Positions 34,095 to 43,286 of a stretch of 64,000 nucleotides of DNA are shown here, in pieces. The notes beneath the pieces were generated by a model, which saw only the letters and a list, made by a program, of their open reading frames with translations, made no database searches and had not been told where the DNA came from. The position numbers and the translations under genes are program-made. The number at the start of each line of letters is the position of its first letter. Position 1 is the first letter of the stretch. The stretch is from NCBI GenBank assembly GCA_900546665.1, contig URDY01000003.1:100129-164128 (forward strand), written 5' to 3'. Source of the DNA: an uncultured Paraprevotella sp. GTDB taxonomy: Bacteria > Bacteroidota > Bacteroidia > Bacteroidales > Bacteroidaceae.

Positions 34095-35141
34095 TTAAGA
34101 GTTTTCTGGTGTAAAATCAAGTGAAGGCAAATCTTTGTCATCCAATTTATCAAAGTCGGACTTAAACAGGCGGTCTTGAATGACACGATACTTTTCAAAC
34201 TCCGTTTCGGCAAACTCTTTGGCGTATTCAGCCGTGACCTTTCCTGCATCGGAAAGAATAGGTCTGTCTGTTATATCCAGAAATTTGTCAATACGTTTCG
34301 CCCAATCCTCCATCGTCATCGGGATATGGCGTTTCGCCATGTCTTCCGCTATATCAAGAAAACTGTTGACGATGCGTCCCATTGCCTCCAGCTCATTTTC
34401 TTTGAGATAATTCTTGGCAACGCTTACATCCGGCTTTACGATTTTACCATCCGGAGCCTTCTCCCATGTAGTCAAGCCCATATGCTCTTTTTGTGCATCC
34501 GCACGGTCAACTATCAATTCCGCAGCGGTATGCCCATGTACCGCATAGTGCATTTTGTTCTGCACCTTTTTGTAAAACAGCCGTGTTGTGGGCGCACTCT
34601 TGTTATAATCTATGGCCGTGGCATATATATCTGTAAGTTTCTGGTAAAAACGTCGTTCACTCAGTCGTATCTCACGAATTTCGGCAAGCAGATGCTCAAA
34701 ATAATCCTCTCCGATAAATGAGCCGTTTTCCATCCGCTTTTTATCTATGACATATCCACGGATGGCAAACTGACGTAGAACGTATGTACACCATTGGCGG
34801 AATTGCGTGGCACGAACGGAATTGACGCGATAGCCTACGGATATGATGGCATCAAGATTGTAGAACTCAACTTTTTCTTTTGATTCTCCACGGAAACCCC
34901 TATTCACGACTGTTTCCATTCTGGAAATAGTCGTATTCTTATCAAGCTCTCCACTCTCAAAGATATTTTTCAAATGTTTGCTGATAGCCGGAACACCTAC
35001 ATCAAAGAGTGTCGCCATCGCTTTTTGTGTTGCCCATATAGTTTCATCCTTATACAACACTTGAATCCCATCCTCCTTACCTTCAGCTATAAAGGTAAGA
35101 AACTCCGCCGTACTGTTCCGTATTTCAAAATTCTTCGCCAC
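34095..35141 (-). CDS. RhuM-family protein
   Basis: This 348-residue protein fits the RhuM (virulence protein) family. The N-terminus has IQVLYKDETIWATQKAMATL, FDVGVPAISKHLKNIFESGE (HTH-like), then EFYNLDAIISVGYRVNSVRA and QFRQWCTYVLRQFAIRGYVI, which are highly conserved across the family and shared with phage KilA/Bro-type domains. The C-terminal half (about 145-348) contains HYAVHGHTAAELIVDRADAQ and WEKAPDGKIVKPDVSVAKNY, resembling a Fic-like/RhuM core. The biochemical role is unknown. RhuM genes are frequent on mobile elements and in defence-rich islands. Confidence 0.9.
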   Translation of the reverse strand: MAKNFEIRNSTAEFLTFIAEGKEDGIQVLYKDETIWATQKAMATLFDVGVPAISKHLKNIFESGELDKNTTISRMETVVNRGFRGESKEKVEFYNLDAIISVGYRVNSVRATQFRQWCTYVLRQFAIRGYVIDKKRMENGSFIGEDYFEHLLAEIREIRLSERRFYQKLTDIYATAIDYNKSAPTTRLFYKKVQNKMHYAVHGHTAAELIVDRADAQKEHMGLTTWEKAPDGKIVKPDVSVAKNYLKENELEAMGRIVNSFLDIAEDMAKRHIPMTMEDWAKRIDKFLDITDRPILSDAGKVTAEYAKEFAETEFEKYRVIQDRLFKSDFDKLDDKDLPSLDFTPENS

Positions 35142-35347
35142 AATTCCTTTGGTTATTAATTATCACAAATACAAAGGTATAGAAAATCCTCAGAAATCCA
35201 TCATGTAATTACATTCAGGAATGGATTTTATGAAAAGTTCTTCTCCCTAATCCGATTTTCCCATTCTAACCGGACGGAAAATGAACTTTTTTATGTATGT
35301 TTGTAATTGAAATTGGGAAATTGCGCCCAAACAACAGCAAGAAAATC

Positions 35348-36904
35348 ATGCAGATACACGATAACAGACTTATAGCAGAATGTACGTCTTACGATTTCAA
35401 GGAGATGCTGGAACGCAAGAAAGTGAAGTCGTGGCTCAAATCCGTGTCGGCCTTTGCCAATACGGATGGTGGCAGTTTGTTCTATGGCGTAAACGATGAA
35501 GGTGAAATTGTAGGATTGAAGAACGTACAGGCGGATGCCGACTTTATCAGCGAAATGATAAAAGCAAGGCTTGACCCTGTACCGGAAGTACAACTTATCC
35601 CGATTGAACACGAAGGACGCACCCTGCTAGAAGTGAAAGTCAAGGCAGGTGTTTTGACACCTTATTATTACTATCAAGACGGAACGCGCACGGCTTTTGT
35701 AAGGGTAGGCAATGAAAGCGTGGAATGCAATTCGCAACAACTTCTCTCGTTGGTACTGAAAGGTACGCACATGACGTGGGATTCGTTACCTACACAAGTG
35801 GATGCAAGTAAGCACTCTTTCATCATCCTTGCTAATACGTTCCACGAACAGACGCATCAAGAATGGAACGACAAATATCTGGAGTCGTTCGGACTGGTCA
35901 CGTTTGACGGCAAGCTGACCAATGCCGGGCTGCTGTTTGTGGACAACTGCACCGTATTCCAGTCGCGCATATTCTGCACCCGTTGGACAGGACTTTATAA
36001 GGACGATGCCATCAGCTCGGTAGAACACAGGGCAAACCTTGTCTTACTTTTAAAGTACGGCATGGACTTCATCAAGAACTACACCATGAGCGGGATGGGT
36101 GAAGATGCCAAACTACCGCCTGAATCTCCCCGACTATTCCGACCGTGCTATCTTTGAAGGGTTGGTAAACCACCTTATCCATCGGGATTATACGGTGATG
36201 GGCGGTGAGGTACATATCGACATCTATGATGACCGTGTAGAATTAGTTTCGCCCGGCGCGATGCTCGACGGCACACAGATTCAAGACCGTGACATATATA
36301 ATGTCCCCTCCATACGCCGCAACCCCGTCATTGCCGATATGTTTACCCAGCTCGACTACATGGAGAAACGTGGCTCCGGCCTGCGCAAAATGCGTGAACT
36401 GACCGAGAAGCTGCCCAACTTCTTACCCGGCAAAGAACCTCTCTATAAAACCGAAGCATCCTCTTTTTTCACCACCTTCTATAACTTGAACTGGGGAGAG
36501 AACGGTAGAATTCCAGTAGAGGAAGTGGCCGATAGGGTAAATAGTACCCTCAAAAAGTACCCTGTAAACGGAGGAGCTTCGGAGAGAAAGTTCGGTGTAA
36601 ACGAAAAAAGTTCGGAGAAAAGGTTCGGTGTAAATGCTGAAAGGTTCGGTGTAAACGAAAAAAGTTCGGAGAAAGGTTCGGCGTAAAAGGAGAGGATGCA
36701 TCTAAAAGAGTTAGCAGGACAGGGCAAAAAATAATAGATTTAGTTATTTCCGACCCTTCTATAACAGCAGAAGCAATGTCTGTAAAAATTGGCGTGTCCA
36801 AGCGGGCAGTTGAAAAGAACATCAAAGAGTTGCGTGAGAGAGGCATTCTCGTCCATGAAGGTTCTGACAAGGCAGGCTATTGGCGTATCATCGTAAAACC
36901 ATAG
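35348..36904 (+). pseudogene. AlbA_2/Schlafen-type ATP-binding regulator, broken by two frameshifts
   Basis: The gene starts at ATG 35348 (MQIHDNRLIAECTSYDFKEM) with an AlbA_2/Schlafen-type domain (SFANTDGGSLFYGVNDEGEI-like region, VEVKVKAG), as in RecG-like putative DNA-binding proteins. The frame ends at 36157. The rest of the family (AIFEGLVNHLIHRDY, VELVSPGAMLDGTQI, RRNPVIADMFTQLDYMEKRG SGL) continues in another frame from about 36105; one extra A in the AAA at 36107-36109 would explain it. That frame stops at 36686 and a winged-helix end (IIDLVISDPSITAEAMSVKI, VSKRAVEKNIKELRERGILV) continues in the third frame to 36904. The second shift lies in a repeat where GAGAAAA has become GAGAAA. 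Confidence 0.8.
36590..36674 (+). repeat. 31-bp direct repeat with 54-bp period
   Basis: The same 31-mer (beginning GTTCGGTGTAAACG) occurs at 36590-36620 and 36644-36674, encoding FGVNEKSSEK twice, with a partial FGVN copy between. The copies differ in the following A run (four versus three A), which is where the reading frame is lost. A slippage-prone tract is the likely cause. Confidence 0.85.
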
Positions 36905-36918
36905 GGAGGGCGTAACAC

Positions 36919-37392
36919 ATGACAATTTTTATCTTGGTTTCCATCTTATTGGTCGCAGCCTTGGCAATAGCCTTGCTTATGGGCGTTTCTCCTGCGAGCC
37001 AAAAAGTCAAAGTCCGGACAATGTATGTCGGAGCTGCGCTTATGCTCGTAGTTGCTCTTGTCGTCTGCGACTATATTGATGCTTTGCCGGATTTTCCGTC
37101 CAAGTTCCGATTTCATGCAGTATTGGTGCTTACCGTAACCATAGGTTATCTCTGCATTGCCATTGCTTGTATGGAAAAGTACAATGTCCTAAAGCGTAAG
37201 AACCGTATGCTTGAAGACGCCCTTACTGAAAAAGAGCAAGAGAAAGTATCCATTCTGATGGAACGCCAGAGTGAACAACAACAAGCACTTCAAAAAGGAG
37301 AACTTGAATGGTTTGCCGGGAAAATCAAGATGTTCAGCGAAGAGGAACAAAAAGCTATTCTTGCCAGGTTTTGGAAGACGCAAAATCCCTAA
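36919..37392 (+). CDS. Small membrane protein with cytoplasmic coiled coil
   Basis: I do not recognise this 157-residue protein. It has three TM helices (about 1-22 TIFILVSILLVAALAIALLM, 36-54 YVGAALMLVVALVVCDY, 67-87 HAVLVLTVTIGYLCIAIACM) followed by a charged coiled-coil tail (about 92-157: LKRKNRMLEDALTEKEQEKV, SEQQQALQKGELEWFAGKIK). It starts 14 bp after the broken AlbA-type gene and ends 73 bp before the tetR gene. No functional clue beyond its place inside the element. Confidence 0.7.
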   Translation: MTIFILVSILLVAALAIALLMGVSPASQKVKVRTMYVGAALMLVVALVVCDYIDALPDFPSKFRFHAVLVLTVTIGYLCIAIACMEKYNVLKRKNRMLEDALTEKEQEKVSILMERQSEQQQALQKGELEWFAGKIKMFSEEEQKAILARFWKTQNP

Positions 37393-37401
37393 AAATAGGT
37401 A

Positions 37402-37432
37402 TTGCACGACAATTTCAAGCCTTATACTTTTG
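37402..37432 (+). promoter_or_regulatory. Promoter for the tetR gene
   Basis: TTG at 37402-37404 and TACTTTTG at 37425-37432 are 20 bp apart, close to the Bacteroidetes consensus. ATTGTTC at 37452-37458, between the promoter and the ATG at 37466, matches one arm of the inverted repeat at 38163-38183 and may be a repressor half-site. Confidence 0.6.
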
Positions 37433-37465
37433 CAAAAAATTAAAAACAGACATTGTTCGTTATAA

Positions 37466-38077
37466 ATGCAAGTGCTGAAAGAGGACATAAGGGGTCGGAT
37501 ATTGACGATTGCCAGGCAGCAATTCGAGAAGAAAGGCTATTCCAAGACTTCCATGCGCGAAATAGCGGAATCGTCGAGTGTTGGTGTCGGGAATATCTAT
37601 AACTACTTCGCGAGCAAAGATGAATTGTTCCGTGAAGTGGTCCGTCCTGTTTTGTGCGCTTTGGAAGCCATGCTGCAAGAACATCACGGCATACGGGGCG
37701 AGGATATTATGATGATGCGGTCGGAAAAATACCTGAAATCCTGCATTGACGAATATGTTTCGCTTATAGACAAACATCGTTCGCTAATGGAAATACTGTT
37801 GTTCCGTGCGCAAGGTTCTTCATTGGAACGCTTCCGTGAGAATTATACCGACCGTTCCACGGAATTGGTTAAGGCGTGGTTTGCGTCCATGCAGCGGAAA
37901 CATCCCGAAATCAATACGGCTGTGTCCGATTTTATCATTCATTTGCATACGGTATGGATGTTCACGATGTTCGAGGAACTATTGATGCATTCCGTACTCC
38001 GGCAAGAAATGGAGGCTATTTTGCACGATTATATCCTGTTTGAAATCCAAGGTTGGAGGGCTATTATTAAGATATGA
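37466..38077 (+). CDS. TetR-family transcriptional regulator
   Basis: This 203-residue protein has a TetR N-terminal HTH: RILTIARQQFEKKGYSKTSM, REIAESSSVGVGNIYNYFAS, KDELFREVV. The C-terminal helical ligand domain is variable (ILLFRAQGSSLERFRENYTD, IHLHTVWMFTMFEELLMHSV). It precedes the methyltransferase/ABC cassette in the same direction but is separated from it by a strong terminator, so it probably acts as a local repressor responding to a substrate of the exporter. Confidence 0.93.
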   Translation: MQVLKEDIRGRILTIARQQFEKKGYSKTSMREIAESSSVGVGNIYNYFASKDELFREVVRPVLCALEAMLQEHHGIRGEDIMMMRSEKYLKSCIDEYVSLIDKHRSLMEILLFRAQGSSLERFRENYTDRSTELVKAWFASMQRKHPEINTAVSDFIIHLHTVWMFTMFEELLMHSVLRQEMEAILHDYILFEIQGWRAIIKI

Positions 38078-38123
38078 ACAGACAACGTACATACGAACAT
38101 TCAACCGCATCAGAACGGTTGGC

Positions 38124-38160
38124 AAGGAGGAAATCTTCACGGAGGTTTCCTCCTTTTTTT
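38124..38160 (+). terminator. Rho-independent terminator after tetR
   Basis: AAGGAGGAAA (38124-38133) pairs with TTTCCTCCTT (38146-38155) and runs into TTTTTTT. It separates tetR from the cassette that follows. Confidence 0.93.
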
Positions 38161-38162
38161 AT

Positions 38163-38183
38163 GAACAATTCTGAATATCGTTC
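38163..38183 (+). promoter_or_regulatory. Candidate TetR operator before the methyltransferase/ABC cassette
   Basis: GAACAAT (38163-38169) and ATCGTTC (38177-38183) are an inverted repeat with one mismatch and a 7-bp spacer, 20 bp before the ATG at 38204. One arm reappears (ATTGTTC) just before the tetR start codon. No standard -7 box is apparent here. Confidence 0.4.
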
Positions 38184-38203
38184 ACTATTAAATATCCCAA
38201 AAT

Positions 38204-39025
38204 ATGAAACAGAAATACGAGTTTAAGAGCATTGTAGCGGAAACATTGCTTATTCCGCTATACATGAGAGCCAAAGAAAGCAGCCGGAATAATCCCATCC
38301 TATATGACAAGACTGCGGAATGGCTGGCGGACAGTTTGGAATACGATTATTCCCAGTTCGACGGGGCAAAGTTGAGCGAAGTGGGATGTGTGGTGCGTGG
38401 ATGGTATTTTGATTGCGCCGTGCGCCGATTTATTAAGACACATTCGCATCCGGTCGTGGTCAATGTGGGATGTGGACTGGATACCCGTTTCCAGCGTATC
38501 GGAAGTCAGAAAGCAGTCTTTTATGATTTGGATTTGCCTGAGGTCATTGCTCTACGCCGGGAATTGATACCCGAACAGCCGGACAATGTCTATATTGAAG
38601 CGTCTTTGTTGGAGACCGACTGGATGGATGACTTGCGTCGGAAGCATCCCGATGCAGAATTTATCTTCATCGTGGAGGGGGTACTGATGTACTTCTACGA
38701 GAAGCAAGTAAAAGCCTTCCTGCATCACGTGGCAAGCCGTTTCGGGGGAGGTGAATTGTGGTTTGACGTGTGCGGCACGATAATGAGCCGACATGGTGTG
38801 AAGCCCGATTCCCTCCGCAAGCACGAAGCTCAAATCCGTTCCGGCATAAGCAACGGGTATGTGGTGGAACAATGGGAACCGTCTTTAAAGCTCATTGAAC
38901 AGGCTAACTACATGAAGTTCTTCCGTTCACGCTGGGGATTCTTCTTCGGGCAGATATTGGGGCGCATCCCTTGGCTCTGCTACAAATTCAGTTCATTGCT
39001 CGGATATAAAATCACATCAAAATAG
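38204..39025 (+). CDS. LCM/polyketide-type SAM-dependent O-methyltransferase
   Basis: This 273-residue protein has the leucine-carboxyl-methyltransferase family pattern: an N-terminal YMRAKESSRNNPILYDKTAE helix, the SAM-binding VVNVGCGLDTRFQRIGSQKA, AVFYDLDLPEVIALRRELIP, FIFIVEGVLMYFYEKQVKAF and a C-terminal variable part. In such enzymes the substrate is often a polyketide, siderophore-like compound or protein C-terminus. It is the first of four genes on the plus strand, followed 10 bp later by an ABC exporter half, suggesting it modifies the exported or imported small molecule. The substrate is not identifiable. Confidence 0.88.
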   Translation: MKQKYEFKSIVAETLLIPLYMRAKESSRNNPILYDKTAEWLADSLEYDYSQFDGAKLSEVGCVVRGWYFDCAVRRFIKTHSHPVVVNVGCGLDTRFQRIGSQKAVFYDLDLPEVIALRRELIPEQPDNVYIEASLLETDWMDDLRRKHPDAEFIFIVEGVLMYFYEKQVKAFLHHVASRFGGGELWFDVCGTIMSRHGVKPDSLRKHEAQIRSGISNGYVVEQWEPSLKLIEQANYMKFFRSRWGFFFGQILGRIPWLCYKFSSLLGYKITSK

Positions 39026-39035
39026 CGTAATAACA

Positions 39036-40838
39036 ATGGAAAAGTCAAAAAAGAAAAAAGGTTTGTCCCGTCTGTTCGAGATAGCGGGACAAAGGAAAGG
39101 TCTGCTTATATTGGCAGGTCTGCTGTCGGCTGGCAGCGCGGTGTGTATGCTTGTGCCTTATTGGGCTGTTTATGAAATTTTGAAAGAGTTGCTGTCGAAT
39201 GGCTCCAATCTTTCCGCTTTGGACGGAACGGACATGATGCGTTGGGGATGGATTGCATTTGGAGGGCTTGTTGGCGGATTGATATTGCTCTATGCCGCCC
39301 TGATGTCCTCACATGTGGCTGCATTCCGTATCTTGTATGGGTTGCGTGTCCGTCTGTCTGAACATATCGGCAAACTGCCTTTGGGATATTTGAACAATAC
39401 CTCTACGGGAGCCATCAAGAAAACAATGGACCAGAATATCGAGAAAATAGAGGGCTTCATCGCCCATACCATTCCGGATTTGGTCAATGTAATGGCAACG
39501 GTAGTAGTAATGCTGGTCATCTTTTTCTCGCTGGATGTGTGGCTGACGGTCGTGTGCCTGGCCGTTGTGGTGCTTAGCTTATTCCTGCAATTTTCCAATT
39601 TCATGGGAAAAAGGGCAAGGGAGTTCATGGCCATCTATTACGATGCGCAGGAAAAGATGAGCGCGTCTGCCGTGCAGTATGTACGGGGAATGCCCGTAGT
39701 CAAGATTTTCGGGCAGAGCGTCCGTTCGTTCCGTCAGTTCAATGCCGAGATTCAGGCGTACAAGACATTCGCCTTGAAATGCTGTGACACCTACCAGAAC
39801 GGAATGATTGCCTTTACCGTCTTGCTCAATTCGATGGTGACGTTTATTCTTCCTGTGGGCATCCTGCTGATGCAAGCCAGTCCGCAATCCTTGTCATTGG
39901 CGGTAGTATGGCTGTTCTTCATTATCATGGGGCCGGGTATGGCTTCTCCCGTTTATAAACTGACATTCTTGGGAGGCAACACGCGCGACATCGATGAAGG
40001 TGTAAACCGTATCGACCGCATACTTGAAAAGAAATCTGTGCCGGAGCCGGAACATCCGCAAGTGCCTGCCGCCTACGATGTGGAATTCCGACATGTGTCA
40101 TTCTCTTACGAAAACACGGAACAGGGCACACGGACGGAAGCCCTGCGTGATGTCAGCTTCATTGCACCACAAGGAAAGATAACTGCTCTTGTCGGTCCGT
40201 CAGGAAGCGGCAAATCAACGGTTGCCAACCTGATACCCCGGTTCTGGGATGTGGAGCAAGGGAAAATATGTATAGGTGGTGCGGATATACGCCAAATAGC
40301 TACCGCAAAACTGATGGATATGGTTTCATTCGTCTTTCAAGACACTTTCCTTTTTTACGACACTCTTTATGAGAACATCGCCGTAGGCTCTCCTGATGCC
40401 ACGAAAGAAAAGGTGATAGCCGCTGCGAAAGCTGCCCAATGCCACGATTTCATAGAGCGTTTGCCGCAAGGCTACGAAACAAGGATAGGCGATAAAGGTG
40501 TATTCCTGTCCGGCGGTGAAGCCCAACGGATATGTGTGGCTCGTGCCATATTGAAGAATGCTCCGATACTGGTGTTGGACGAAGCCACTGCTTTCGCTGA
40601 CCCTGAAAACGAGCATAAAATGCAGATGGCTTTGCAGTCGCTGATAAAGGACAAGACGGTCATTGTGATTGCCCATCGCCTTTCTTCCATCATTTCTGCG
40701 CATCAGATTGTCGTCATGAAAGAAGGAAGCATTGTGCAATGCGGAAGGCATGAACAATTATCCGTGACGGAGGGTGTATATAAAAATATGTGGGATGCCT
40801 ATACGAGCGCATACCATTGGACATTGAACAAAAACTAA
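39036..40838 (+). CDS. ABC exporter half-transporter (permease-ATPase fusion, first)
   Basis: This 600-residue protein fuses an N-terminal six-helix exporter TM domain (about 20-300) to a nucleotide-binding domain (about 345-580). Motifs: Walker A ALVGPSGSGKSTVANLIPRF, Q-loop SFVFQDTFLF, signature LSGGEAQRICVARAIL, Walker B ILVLDEATAFADPENE, H-loop VIAHRLSSI. It should pair with the second half-transporter at 41475 as a heterodimer, in the style of YbtP/YbtQ or IrtA/IrtB, which handle siderophores. That comparison is inference from layout; no siderophore synthesis genes are nearby. Confidence 0.93.
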   Translation: MEKSKKKKGLSRLFEIAGQRKGLLILAGLLSAGSAVCMLVPYWAVYEILKELLSNGSNLSALDGTDMMRWGWIAFGGLVGGLILLYAALMSSHVAAFRILYGLRVRLSEHIGKLPLGYLNNTSTGAIKKTMDQNIEKIEGFIAHTIPDLVNVMATVVVMLVIFFSLDVWLTVVCLAVVVLSLFLQFSNFMGKRAREFMAIYYDAQEKMSASAVQYVRGMPVVKIFGQSVRSFRQFNAEIQAYKTFALKCCDTYQNGMIAFTVLLNSMVTFILPVGILLMQASPQSLSLAVVWLFFIIMGPGMASPVYKLTFLGGNTRDIDEGVNRIDRILEKKSVPEPEHPQVPAAYDVEFRHVSFSYENTEQGTRTEALRDVSFIAPQGKITALVGPSGSGKSTVANLIPRFWDVEQGKICIGGADIRQIATAKLMDMVSFVFQDTFLFYDTLYENIAVGSPDATKEKVIAAAKAAQCHDFIERLPQGYETRIGDKGVFLSGGEAQRICVARAILKNAPILVLDEATAFADPENEHKMQMALQSLIKDKTVIVIAHRLSSIISAHQIVVMKEGSIVQCGRHEQLSVTEGVYKNMWDAYTSAYHWTLNKN

Positions 40839-40845
40839 AAGCAAT

Positions 40846-41466
40846 ATGAGAAAGAAGAATTTCTTAAACAAGGTCTTGCAAAACACAAGTTGTCCGCAAG
40901 GATTTTGGGGACGGATGATTTTGCGAGGAATGAATTGTTTTCATGCATCCTTAGCTAATCGTGGCATGAAGCAAGTGGAATGGCAGCCGAATTGGAATGT
41001 ACTTGATATAGGCTGTGGCGGTGGTGCGAATTTGAAACGTTTATTGAATTTATGTCCGAAAGGAAATATCTACGGCATAGACCTGTCAGAAGAAAGTGTT
41101 TCATTCGCCCAAAAGTACAACGAAAAAGACTTGAATAAAAGATGTTTCATACAACAAGGGAATGTTTGTTCATTACCTTATGAGGATGGATTCTTTAATG
41201 CTATCACGGCTTTTGAAACGGTCTATTTCTGGTCGCCTGTAAACATAGCGTTGTCTGAAGTGGCGCGTGTTCTCCGAGAAGGAGGTTGTTTCCTTATTAG
41301 TCTGGAAGCGAGCGACCCCGAACTTGGAAAAATGTGGACGGAACGGATAGACGGTATGGTTGTCTATACTCCGGCAGAATTGGAAGAACGGTTGCATGAA
41401 GCCGGATTTTCATCCATCAGAACAATCCGTAAAAAGGAAGAAACACATATTATAGCATATAAATAA
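40846..41466 (+). CDS. Class I SAM-dependent methyltransferase (type 11 fold)
   Basis: This 206-residue enzyme has the standard class I motifs: NVLDIGCGGGANLKRLLNLC (motif I), YGIDLSEESVSFAQKYNEK, FIQQGNVCSLPYEDGFFNAI (motif with the conserved Asp/Glu and Pro), ITAFETVYFWSPVNIALSEV and ARVLREGGCFLISLE. It is AT-richer than its neighbours. It lies between the two ABC half-transporter genes (7-bp and 8-bp gaps), so it is almost certainly part of the same transcript and modifies the same small molecule. Substrate unknown. Confidence 0.92.
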   Translation: MRKKNFLNKVLQNTSCPQGFWGRMILRGMNCFHASLANRGMKQVEWQPNWNVLDIGCGGGANLKRLLNLCPKGNIYGIDLSEESVSFAQKYNEKDLNKRCFIQQGNVCSLPYEDGFFNAITAFETVYFWSPVNIALSEVARVLREGGCFLISLEASDPELGKMWTERIDGMVVYTPAELEERLHEAGFSSIRTIRKKEETHIIAYK

Positions 41467-41474
41467 AATAAGAT

Positions 41475-43205
41475 ATGAATGCAATAAAGAATATTACAAT
41501 AGGTCACACGGAAAGACTTTACAAGCCGGTGGGTTACACCATGCTTGCCAACTTAGTGAATATAGTACCGTTTTGTCTTTCTATAGAAGCGATACGTATC
41601 ATTTTCAGTGCATTTGACGGGAGCGGACAGCCGCTTGACACGACCCGCCTGTGGTGGATATTCGGCATTATGGCTGTTTATATGCTGGTCATGGCTTTGG
41701 CAGAACGGGCATCCTACCGAGCCAATTTTAGAGGAGCATACGAGATGAGCGCTTCGGGACGTTTGTCACTGGCGGAACACCTGCGAAAACTCTCGTTAGG
41801 CTTTCTGTCAAGGCGTGACCCCGGTGATTTGTCGTCCATGCTTGTTACGGACTTCATGATGGCAGAAACCGGAATTTCGCATCACCTGCCCCAACTTATG
41901 GGTGCCATAGTCATGCCCGTACTGGCTTTTGCTTCATTGATATGGATAGACTGGAGAATGGCGGTCAGCATGTTTGCTGCACTTCCGCTTGCCATGCTCG
42001 TCCTGTGGGCAAGTACCGGTGTGCAGCGGAAGTTGAGCGGCAGGCAAATCCAAGCGAAAATCAATGCAGGAAACCGATTGGAAGAATACTTGCAGGGTAT
42101 CCGAGTAATGAAAGCCTACAACCTGCTGGGCGACCGTTTCATCCGGTTGCGCGATGCTTTTGCCCAGCTTCGCCGTGCCTGCATCCGCCAGGAAGCTCTG
42201 TTAGGTCCGTTCGTCTTGTTGAGCATTACGTTGGTACGTGCCGGACTGACGATGATGGTGCTGTGCGGAACTTATCTTCTGTTGGGAGGAGAGCTTTCCA
42301 TTCTTGTTTTCGTGCTGTTCCTCGTGGTCGGCTCGCGTGTGTTCGACCCGCTGACTTCCGCCCTCACCAATTTTACCGAATTCCGGTATTTTTCCATTGC
42401 CGGAGGACGCATCCTTTCGCTGATGAACGAACCGGAAATGAAAGGGGAAAGGCAATCTCCGGCGGCAGGCGACATCCGCTTTGAACACGTATCGTTCGCT
42501 TACCAAGATAAAGAGGTGCTGCACGATGTAACCGTCACACTTCCCAATAACTCACTGACGGCTCTTGTCGGCCCGTCGGGAAGCGGAAAAAGTACGCTGA
42601 TGAAACTTTGCGCCCGCTTCTATGACCCGCAGAAAGGGCATATCTATTTCAACGGTGTTCCGATGAACGAGATAAATCCCGAAAGCCTGATGAGCCATAT
42701 CTCCATGGTGTTTCAGGATGTCTATCTGTTTCAGGACACGATACGCAACAACATCCGTTTCGGTAAGACAGACGCGACGGACGAGGAAATTTTAGCCGCA
42801 GCCAAGAAAGCCTGTTGCCATGATTTTATCATGCGCTTGCCGCAAGGGTACGACACGATGGTGGGCGAAGGAGGTTGTACCCTTTCAGGAGGAGAAAAGC
42901 AACGCATATCCATAGCCCGTGCCATGCTGAAAGACGCGCCGGTTATTCTGCTGGATGAAGCGACCGCTTCGCTCGACCCTGAAAATGAAGTAGAGGTGCA
43001 GAAAGCCATCGACACGCTTATCAAAGGACGTGCCGTCATCGCTATTGCCCACAGACTCAAGACCATTAAGAATGCCGACTGGATAATCGTCTTGGACAAC
43101 GGACGGATACAGGAAGAAGGAACGCACGATGAACTGCTCCGGAAACAAGGGCTTTACGCTCATTTATGGGAAATACAGGAAAGCATTTCTGGCTGGAAAC
43201 TATGA
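41475..43205 (+). CDS. ABC exporter half-transporter (permease-ATPase fusion, second)
   Basis: This 576-residue protein has a TM domain (about 15-290) and an NBD (about 330-560) with Walker A ALVGPSGSGKSTLMKLCARF, Q-loop SMVFQDVYLFQD, signature LSGGEKQRISIARAML, Walker B VILLDEATASLDPENEVEVQ and the H-loop AIAHRLKTI. Both ATP sites look competent. It is the last gene of the cassette and stops inside the first bases of the terminator stem. It is homologous to, but clearly different from, the half-transporter at 39036. Confidence 0.93.
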   Translation: MNAIKNITIGHTERLYKPVGYTMLANLVNIVPFCLSIEAIRIIFSAFDGSGQPLDTTRLWWIFGIMAVYMLVMALAERASYRANFRGAYEMSASGRLSLAEHLRKLSLGFLSRRDPGDLSSMLVTDFMMAETGISHHLPQLMGAIVMPVLAFASLIWIDWRMAVSMFAALPLAMLVLWASTGVQRKLSGRQIQAKINAGNRLEEYLQGIRVMKAYNLLGDRFIRLRDAFAQLRRACIRQEALLGPFVLLSITLVRAGLTMMVLCGTYLLLGGELSILVFVLFLVVGSRVFDPLTSALTNFTEFRYFSIAGGRILSLMNEPEMKGERQSPAAGDIRFEHVSFAYQDKEVLHDVTVTLPNNSLTALVGPSGSGKSTLMKLCARFYDPQKGHIYFNGVPMNEINPESLMSHISMVFQDVYLFQDTIRNNIRFGKTDATDEEILAAAKKACCHDFIMRLPQGYDTMVGEGGCTLSGGEKQRISIARAMLKDAPVILLDEATASLDPENEVEVQKAIDTLIKGRAVIAIAHRLKTIKNADWIIVLDNGRIQEEGTHDELLRKQGLYAHLWEIQESISGWKL

Positions 43206-43260
43206 ATCCGTCCCGATTTCGGCTGTCCCCAGCGGGGGAAAGCGGTTATCGGGACGGATT
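43205..43260. terminator. Bidirectional-type hairpin after the exporter cassette
   Basis: AATCCGTCCCGAT (43205-43217) and ATCGGGACGGATT (43248-43260) are a perfect 13-bp inverted repeat, with an inner TCCCC/GGGGA hairpin. It lies between the exporter gene and the convergent GNAT gene. Confidence 0.8.
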
Positions 43261-43286
43261 GATACTGTCGACTCGGTCGGCGGCAG

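Noticed and set aside
36423..36870. Minus-strand frames rich in SFTPN/RLHRTF repeats
   Set aside because: They are the reverse reading of the 31-bp repeat in the AlbA-type gene, not an independent repeat protein.
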